Source of the DNA: Streptomyces xanthii
GTDB taxonomy: Bacteria; Actinomycetota; Actinomycetes; Streptomycetales; Streptomycetaceae
Assembly: GCF_014621695.1 (NCBI RefSeq)
Contig: NZ_CP061281.1
Span: 3,224,001-3,288,000, forward strand
Reading direction: 5' to 3'
Length of the DNA stretch: 64,000 nucleotides
Shown piece after piece: positions 59,566 through 64,000 of this stretch. How positions within the stretch are numbered: position 1 is the first letter of the stretch; every line of letters starts with the position of its first letter. The position numbers and the translations under genes were made by a program. The notes beneath the pieces were generated by a model. The model searched no databases. It was not told where the DNA came from and saw only the letters and a list, made by a program, of their open reading frames with translations.

Positions 59566-59925
59566 TCAGTCCCATTCCAGGCCGCCGCGCCGCCACACGT
59601 ACGCGTAGGCGACGAAGACGGTGAGCACGAAGAGCAGCATCTCCACGAGCCCGAAAAGCCCCAGGGCGTCGAAGGAGACGGCCCAGGGGTAGAGGAAGAC
59701 GATCTCGATGTCGAAGACGATGAAGAGCATCGCCGTCAGGTAGTACTTGATGGGGAAGCGCCCGCCGCCGGCCGGCGTGGGGGTGGGCTCGATGCCGCAC
59801 TCGTACGCTTCGAGCTTCGCCCGGTTGTACCGCTTTGGACCGATAAGCGTGGCCATGACCACGGAGAAGATCGCAAAGCCTGCCCCGAGGGCTCCCAGTA
59901 CGAGGATGGGCGCATACGCGTTCAC
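59566..59925 (-). CDS. nuoA: NADH-quinone oxidoreductase subunit A
   Basis: 119 residues, three transmembrane helices and the conserved [15 protein letters not shown] loop (near 37-51) that borders the quinone cavity. First gene of the complete nuoA-N operon (minus strand, ending at nuoN 43915). The gap in front of it contains a strong match to the Rex operator consensus (60020-60035), 95 nt upstream of the start codon. Nothing unusual in the protein. Confidence 0.97.
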   Translation of the reverse strand: MNAYAPILVLGALGAGFAIFSVVMATLIGPKRYNRAKLEAYECGIEPTPTPAGGGRFPIKYYLTAMLFIVFDIEIVFLYPWAVSFDALGLFGLVEMLLFVLTVFVAYAYVWRRGGLEWD

Positions 59926-60019
59926 CGCTCCTCGCTCCTCTCAGTCGGCGCTGACTGCTGGCGGTTGCAACGGACTCGGGACCCCTCTTCCCCTGCGCGC
60001 GATCCGAAGATCGCTTACA

Positions 60020-60035
60020 TGTGAAGCAGGTCACA
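60020..60035. promoter_or_regulatory. Rex-type operator (ROP) upstream of nuoA
   Basis: TGTGAAGCAGGTCACA matches the Rex operator consensus TGTGAANNNNTTCACA in 11 of 12 fixed bases. It lies 95 nt upstream of nuoA. In S. coelicolor, Rex is an NADH/NAD+ sensor that represses respiratory genes, nuo being among the reported targets (from memory). The same bases also fit the looser actinobacterial Crp motif GTG(N6)GNCAC. Confidence 0.75.
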
Positions 60036-60071
60036 AGCCCGACGTGTCCCGCATCCTATGCCCGGGACTCT

Positions 60072-60085
60072 GTGATCTGCGACAC
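60072..60085. promoter_or_regulatory. Crp-like palindrome
   Basis: GTGATCTGCGACAC fits the Streptomyces Crp motif GTG(N6)GNCAC. It is 37 nt upstream (relative to nuoA) of the Rex-type site. Match to a short motif only. Confidence 0.4.
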
Positions 60086-60227
60086 GGGGTGCGCCAACTA
60101 GTTTGTGATCTCCACCACCTGACGAAGGATCATGAAGTCGGATGAGCGGTGATCTTCACACGCGAAGCACCTGAGTGATCACCAGAGGTGACAACTTGCC
60201 GCGTTACTGCTGGTAGAAGGCTCGGTG

Positions 60228-60286
60228 CACTATCAAGCCAGTGCCTCGGCAGGCAAATTGGTGCTGGACGCCACTGGCTGATAGTG
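60228..60286. promoter_or_regulatory. Long hairpin with alternative pairing, possible leader switch
   Basis: Arms 60228-60243 and 60272-60286 pair over 15 bp with one bulged A. The inner half of the left arm (CCAGTGCC, 60238-60245) can pair instead with GGTGCTGG (60260-60267), including two G-U pairs, giving mutually exclusive hairpins. The stem is not followed by a T-run, so it is not a simple terminator. Confidence 0.5.
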
Positions 60287-60358
60287 GATCCCGTTCACAC
60301 ATCAGGGGGACCTGGGGGTCCCTAGGTGGACGCGAGCACTCCCCTTAGGGGTATCTGT

Positions 60359-60372
60359 GTGACCTGCGTCAC
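60359..60372. promoter_or_regulatory. Crp/Rex-like palindrome upstream of the NlpC/P60 gene
   Basis: GTGACCTGCGTCAC is a near-perfect palindrome matching GTG(N6)GNCAC and, with its flanks, most of the Rex consensus. It lies 240 nt upstream of the NlpC/P60 start. Confidence 0.45.
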
Positions 60373-60611
60373 GTGCTACGTAACGGCTCGGAAACCGGGC
60401 TTGGCCAACGGCCTCAACGAGTGGTAAGCGTCGGGCAATTCGGGCGTATCACAGAAAGCCAATGATCACAGCGTTGTGCGCCCCTGTCCGGATTGCCCGT
60501 AACGGCGTCAATAAGGGCCGCCACGCCCGGGATTCACGTCTCGGTTTCACAACTGTGGCGCACCACACGTTTCTTGAAGGGAACGGTGAAGCCCTGATAG
60601 CGGTTGTACTC

Positions 60612-61427
60612 ATGTCCCACACCGCTCACATACCCAGCCACCGGAAGCCCCGCCGCAGCGCCTCGAAGCTGGCCCTGCGCGCCGGAGTTACCGGTGGCGT
60701 CCTCAGCACCCTGGCAGTGGCTGGTGCGTCCGGTGCGGCGAACGCTGCCGAGCCGGTCACGCAGACCATCGAGCTGCCCACGCTGACCTCCGACCTCGCC
60801 TCGCAGGTCGCCGAGTCGGCGGACGCCACGCAGCAGGCCGCGGCGAACTACCAGCTCCAGGCCGAGCGCGACGAGGCGTTCGCCAAGGCCGCCGACCAGG
60901 CGAAGAAGGACCAGCTCGCCGCCGAGAAGAAGGCGGAGGCCAAGAAGAAGGCCGAGGCCGCCGCCAAGGCGAAGGCCGAGCGCGAGGCCGCCGAGGCCGC
61001 CGCGTCCCGCTCCAGCGAGCGCAGCACGCTCTCCACCGCGTCCGCCACGGCCGAGGCCCCCGCGCCCGCCAGCGGCTCCGTGGGCGCCGTCATCGGCTTC
61101 CTGAAGGCCCAGCTCGGCGACGCCTACGTCATGGGCGGCACCGGCCCCAACTCCTGGGACTGCTCCGGTCTGACCCAGGCCGCGTTCCGCCAGGCCGGCG
61201 TGGACCTGCCCCGCACCTCGCAGGAGCAGTCCACCTTCGGCACCCCGGTCTCCCTCTCCAACATCCAGGTGGGCGACCTCCTGTACTGGGGCGGTGCCGG
61301 CTCGGCGTACCACGTCGGTGTCTACATCGGCAACGGCCAGTACCTGGACGCCGCGAACCCCTCGAAGGGCGTCGTCATCCAGGACCTGTCCGGTTACCCG
61401 GCGAGCGGCGCGGTCCGCGTCCTCTGA
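60612..61427 (+). CDS. Secreted NlpC/P60 peptidoglycan hydrolase
   Basis: 271 residues. A signal peptide (basic RKPRRSASK, hydrophobic core near 20-42, likely cleavage in ANA-AEP near 46) is followed by a Lys/Ala/Glu coiled coil (about 75-135) and an NlpC/P60 catalytic domain from about 155: Cys184 in WDCSGLTQ, His234 in AYHVGVYIG and a third polar residue near 246. It cuts peptide cross-links of the cell wall. ATG 60612 is chosen for the signal peptide that follows; the ribosome-binding site is weak, and GTG 60555 is possible. The long upstream region suggests complex regulation. Confidence 0.93.
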   Translation: MSHTAHIPSHRKPRRSASKLALRAGVTGGVLSTLAVAGASGAANAAEPVTQTIELPTLTSDLASQVAESADATQQAAANYQLQAERDEAFAKAADQAKKDQLAAEKKAEAKKKAEAAAKAKAEREAAEAAASRSSERSTLSTASATAEAPAPASGSVGAVIGFLKAQLGDAYVMGGTGPNSWDCSGLTQAAFRQAGVDLPRTSQEQSTFGTPVSLSNIQVGDLLYWGGAGSAYHVGVYIGNGQYLDAANPSKGVVIQDLSGYPASGAVRVL

Positions 61428-61448
61428 GGCACCCGCACACATACGACG

Positions 61449-61486
61449 AAGGCCGCCGTACCCCACGAAAGGGGCACGGCGGCCTT
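61449..61486. terminator. Terminator after the NlpC/P60 gene
   Basis: AAGGCCGCCGTACCCC (61449-61464) and GGGGCACGGCGGCCTT (61471-61486) form a 16-bp stem with one mismatch, followed by a short T-run. It separates the NlpC gene from the convergent monooxygenase gene. Confidence 0.85.
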
Positions 61487-61537
61487 TGCCGTGAAAAGCC
61501 GCAACCGGCGCAACCAGCACGACCGGGGGCGTAAGGG

Positions 61538-61864
61538 TCAGTCCTCGACGGCCAGTTCGCCCATCGGACCGAAGCCCTCGTTCGGGATGTCGCAGTGGAT
61601 GATCTCCGGGGTGCGGGCGATCAGCGGGGCCATCGACTCCAGGCCGGCCTTGAAGTGGTCGGTGGCGACGTGGGCGGCGCCCGCCGCCGCGTCCCGGAAG
61701 CCCTCGACGAGGACGAACTGGTTCGGGTCCTCGACACTGCGGGACCAGTCGAAGAAGAGGTTGCCCTCCTCCGCGCGGGTGGCGGCGGTGAACGCGGCCG
61801 TCTTCTCCAGCCAGGAGCCGGCGTGCTCGGGCTTGGCGGTGAACTTCACGACGATGAGAATCAT
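61538..61864 (-). CDS. Antibiotic-biosynthesis-monooxygenase (ABM) domain protein, quinol monooxygenase-like
   Basis: 108 residues, one ferredoxin-like ABM domain: MILIVVKFTAKPEH at the start, EGNLFFDWSRS in the centre, and FVLVEGFRDAAAGAAHVATDHF. These small proteins form dimers; characterised members oxidise quinols or bind haem. The DNA does not show which. ATG 61864; the open frame extends upstream without support. It lies 77 nt downstream of the MenJ-like reductase gene and might be co-transcribed, giving a possible quinone link. Confidence 0.88.
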   Translation of the reverse strand: MILIVVKFTAKPEHAGSWLEKTAAFTAATRAEEGNLFFDWSRSVEDPNQFVLVEGFRDAAAGAAHVATDHFKAGLESMAPLIARTPEIIHCDIPNEGFGPMGELAVED

Positions 61865-61941
61865 GCGTCCACCCTGCGCCCGAGCACCCGGCGAGGACAA
61901 ATCAGGCCAGCCCGTCAGGTCTGTCAGACCTGTCAGGCCCG

Positions 61942-63237
61942 TCAGGCCTTCGGGGCGACCTTGCTCAGACCGTTGATGATGCGGTCCATCGCGTCGCCGC
62001 CCGTCGGGTCCGTCAGGTTCGCCAGCATCTTCAGCGTGAACTTCATCAGGACCGGGTGGGTCAGGCCGCGCTGCGTCGCGATCTTCATGACCTTGGGGTT
62101 GCCGATGAGCTTCACGAAGGCGCGGCCCAGCGTGTAGTAGCCGCCGTAGGTGTCCTTGAGGACCTTCGGGTAGCGCTGGAGGGCCAGTTCGCGCTGGGCG
62201 TCCGTCGCGCGGGCGTGGGCCTGCACGATGACGTCGGCGGCGATCTGCCCGGACTCCATGGCGTACGCGATGCCCTCGCCGTTGAACGGGTTGACCAGGC
62301 CGCCCGCGTCGCCGACCAGGAGCAGGCCCTTGGTGTAGTGCGGCTGGCGGTTGAAGGCCATGGGGAGGGCGGCGCCGCGGATCGGCGTCGTCATGTTCTC
62401 CGGCGTGTAGCCCCAGTCCTCCGGCATGGACGCGCACCAGGCCTTGAGGACCTCGCGCCAGTCCAGCTCGCGGAAGGCCTTGGAGGAGTTGAGGATGCCG
62501 AGGCCCACGTTCGACGTGCCGTCGCCCATGCCGAAGATCCAGCCGTAGCCGGGCAGCAGCCGGTCCTCGCCCGGGCCGCGCCGGTCCCACAGCTCCAGCC
62601 AGGACTCCAGGTAGTCGTCGTCGTGGCGCGGCGACTCGAAGTACGTGCGGACCGCGACGCCCATCGGGCGGTCCTCGCGGCGGTGCAGGCCCATGCCGAG
62701 CGACAGACGCGTCGAGTTGCCGTCGGCGGCGACGACGAGCGGGGCGTGGAAGGTGGTCGGCGTCTTCTCTTCGCCCAGCTTGGCGTGCACGCCGGTGATG
62801 CGGCCGGTGCGCTCGTCCGTGATGGGCGCGCCCACGTTGCACCGCTCGTACAGGCGCGCGCCCGCCTTCTGGGCCTGGCGGGCCAGCTGCTCGTCGAAGT
62901 CGTCGCGCTTGCGCACCAGTCCGTAGTCCGGGTACGAGGCGAGCTCCGGCCAGTCGAGCTGGAGGCGGACGCCGCCGCCGATGATGCGCAGCCCCTTGTT
63001 GCGCAGCCAGCCGGCCTCTTCGGAGATGTCGATGCCCATGGCGACGAGCTGCTTGGTGGCGCGCGGGGTGAGGCCGTCGCCGCAGACCTTCTCGCGCGGG
63101 AACGCAGTCTTCTCCAGGAGCAGGACGTCCAGACCCGCCTTCGCCAGGTGGTAGGCGGTCGCCGAGCCCGCCGGTCCTGCCCCGACGACGATGACGTCTG
63201 CGCTGTGCTCGGAGAGGGGCTTGGGCTGCTCGGTCAC
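61942..63237 (-). CDS. Geranylgeranyl reductase family FAD enzyme (MenJ-like)
   Basis: 431 residues from GTG 63237. FAD-binding motif VIVVGAGPAGSATAYHLA (near 14-31), CGDGLTPRAT (near 52-61), and the second dinucleotide motif LLVGDAGGLVNPFNGEGIAYAMESG (near 296-320) define the geranylgeranyl reductase family. The actinobacterial homologue MenJ saturates one isoprene unit of menaquinone. With two nuo clusters and a polyprenyl synthase in the same window, that role fits; reduction of archaeal-type or carotenoid precursors is less likely here. No signal peptide; peripheral membrane expected. Confidence 0.9.
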   Translation of the reverse strand: MTEQPKPLSEHSADVIVVGAGPAGSATAYHLAKAGLDVLLLEKTAFPREKVCGDGLTPRATKQLVAMGIDISEEAGWLRNKGLRIIGGGVRLQLDWPELASYPDYGLVRKRDDFDEQLARQAQKAGARLYERCNVGAPITDERTGRITGVHAKLGEEKTPTTFHAPLVVAADGNSTRLSLGMGLHRREDRPMGVAVRTYFESPRHDDDYLESWLELWDRRGPGEDRLLPGYGWIFGMGDGTSNVGLGILNSSKAFRELDWREVLKAWCASMPEDWGYTPENMTTPIRGAALPMAFNRQPHYTKGLLLVGDAGGLVNPFNGEGIAYAMESGQIAADVIVQAHARATDAQRELALQRYPKVLKDTYGGYYTLGRAFVKLIGNPKVMKIATQRGLTHPVLMKFTLKMLANLTDPTGGDAMDRIINGLSKVAPKA

Positions 63238-63333
63238 GGCGGGTTCTCCCCAAGGGTCGAAAACGGTGTGCCGTCCGGCACGGACATGGGCAGTCTATTT
63301 GGCGGCACCGCTCACCGACCGAAGGGTCAGCCC

Positions 63334-63837
63334 ATGACTCGAGTTCTGCCCGCCGTGGATCTGCGGGTCCCCACCCACGAGGACGCCTTCGCCTGGCACC
63401 GGGTGTTCGACGACCCCGACGTGATGGAGTTCCACGGGGGCGCCTCCGCCGAGCTGTCCGTGTACGAGGAGCTGACGGCGCGCCAGCGGATGCACGACGC
63501 CGAGCACGGCTTCTGCCTGTGGACGATGACGGACGGCGCGGGCGAGGTCGTCGGCTTCACGGGCGCCCAGCCGTGGCCGCACGCCTGGGGTCCGGCCGGG
63601 CAGATCGAGATCGGCTGGCGGCTCGGGCGTGCCCACTGGGGGCGCGGCTACGCGACCTCCGCGGCGCTCGCCACGCTGGAGCGGGTGCGGGCGGCCGGGG
63701 TACCGAGCGTCGTCGCGATGGTCGACGCGCGCAACGCCCGGTCCATAGCGGTCACGAAGCGGCTCGGCATGGACCTCGCCGAGACGTTCGTGACGCCGAC
63801 CGGGCGCCGCGGGCACTGCTTCCGCCTGGAGCTGTAG
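63334..63837 (+). CDS. GNAT family N-acetyltransferase
   Basis: 167 residues. The acetyl-CoA-binding motif is WGRGYATSAALATLERV (near 107-123), and the VVAMVDARNARSIAVTKRLGM segment is typical of the RimJ/RimL-like acetyltransferase_3 family. It transfers acetyl from acetyl-CoA to an amino group; the acceptor is not known. Start ATG 63334 with GAAGGGTCAG upstream. Divergent from the MenJ-like gene, separated by 96 nt. Confidence 0.92.
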   Translation: MTRVLPAVDLRVPTHEDAFAWHRVFDDPDVMEFHGGASAELSVYEELTARQRMHDAEHGFCLWTMTDGAGEVVGFTGAQPWPHAWGPAGQIEIGWRLGRAHWGRGYATSAALATLERVRAAGVPSVVAMVDARNARSIAVTKRLGMDLAETFVTPTGRRGHCFRLEL

Positions 63838-63852
63838 CCGGACTCCTGTCGC

Positions 63853-64000
63853 TCAGTCCGTGTCCGTGAGCCGCCAGGAGTCGAGCGCGATCCGGTACAT
63901 CTCCTGTGCCGAGGTCCACTCCGGCTCCGGGGCGGTGAGCAGGATCGCGTACTCGGTGCCGCCGGCGGCCACGTACGCCTGGTCGATGCCGTGGACCGTG
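63853..64000 (-). CDS. Uncharacterised protein, C-terminal end (cut by window edge)
   Basis: A minus-strand frame is open from base 64000 to a TGA at 63855-63853. The 49 or so codons visible have the GC3 bias of real genes and end EMYRIALDSWRLTDTD. The visible part includes VAAGGTEYAILLTAPEPEW, which may be the end of a beta-rich, possibly exported domain. The family is not recognisable from this piece. It converges on the GNAT gene with 15 nt between stops. Confidence 0.65.
   Translation of the reverse strand, partial: TVHGIDQAYVAAGGTEYAILLTAPEPEWTSAQEMYRIALDSWRLTDTD

Larger units (their letters stand above)
59926..60611. other. Divergent regulatory region between nuoA and NlpC/P60 gene
   Basis: About 690 nt without a convincing gene; a frame on the plus strand from 60462 stays open into the NlpC gene but its first 50 codons look non-coding. 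It holds a Rex-type operator (60020-60035), two Crp-like palindromes (60072-60085, 60359-60372), a long imperfect hairpin with an alternative pairing (60228-60286), and CCCC-TTA-GGGG (60340-60350). The promoters of the nuo operon and the NlpC gene must both be in here. Confidence 0.75.

Noticed and set aside
60290..60611. c-di-AMP (ydaO) riboswitch before the NlpC/P60 gene
   Set aside because: Family context is suggestive and GGGGGACC-like bases occur at 60304, but the conserved GTCAGCTAAC-type core and the GGGGTGAAT-like element are absent. Only a generic structured leader can be claimed.
60462..60611. N-terminal extension of the NlpC/P60 protein from ATG 60462
   Set aside because: The frame is open, but the extra 50 residues would bury the signal peptide that starts at ATG 60612, so the extension is most likely leader sequence.
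61538..63237. Secondary-metabolite cluster
   Set aside because: A monooxygenase-like and a geranylgeranyl-reductase-like gene together hint at one, but no synthase, transporter or regulator is near and the setting is respiratory.

Overview
The window is a stretch of a very GC-rich actinobacterial chromosome, almost certainly Streptomyces or a close relative. Support: strong GC bias at third codon positions, many GTG starts, GTGA/ATGA/TGATG stop-start overlaps, an HtpX/YajQ/MscL housekeeping block, two nuo (complex I) clusters, a KorAB 2-oxoacid:ferredoxin oxidoreductase and an RHS protein with a C-terminal toxin-like tip. From memory, the order nuo / NlpC / KorAB / kinases / second nuo cluster resembles the nuo region of the S. 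coelicolor chromosome. There is no integrase, transposase, CRISPR array or obvious island.

Layout. 1-4119: end of an MFS exporter, tRNA-Tyr, yajQ, two small membrane proteins, htpX and mscL with a zinc-ribbon tail. 4183-14311 (minus strand): a tightly overlapping ten-gene second nuo cluster, transcribed A-B-C-H-I-J-K-L-M-N, with no nuoD, E, F or G; its NuoC carries a roughly 290-residue low-complexity tail with 34-residue tandem repeats. 14558-19115: two tandem sensor kinases sharing identical DNA blocks, a 1.2-kb repeat-rich gene-free gap, and a LuxR-type response regulator. 19520-22511: korAB. 22627-31097: RarD, a membrane-anchored beta-propeller protein, a VOC protein, an FMN-type oxidoreductase, a two-gene ABC-2 exporter, a LolA-like envelope protein and a polyprenyl diphosphate synthase. 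31098-34138: a CocE-like hydrolase whose nucleophile serine is glycine, and a HAD phosphatase. 34203-39931: a 1582-residue RHS protein followed by two small genes, at least one a candidate immunity gene. 40316-43721: fumarylacetoacetase and RecQ. 43915-59925 (minus strand): a complete nuoA-N operon. 59926-60611: a structured regulatory region with a strong Rex-type operator match. 60612-64000: NlpC/P60 hydrolase, quinol-monooxygenase-like protein, geranylgeranyl-reductase (MenJ-like) protein, GNAT acetyltransferase, and the end of one more gene.

How the parts fit. Much of the window is respiratory: a full complex I, a partial second complex I beside an enzyme that makes reduced ferredoxin, a polyprenyl synthase able to make the menaquinone tail, and a reductase of the family that saturates that tail. 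The most interesting points are: the D/E/F/G-less nuo cluster with its disordered NuoC tail next to korAB; an intergenic palindromic element family (17609, 33183, 41617) that fills convergent gene junctions; the RHS toxin/immunity locus; the Ser-to-Gly hydrolase; and the Rex/Crp-like sites with mutually exclusive hairpins between nuoA and the NlpC gene.
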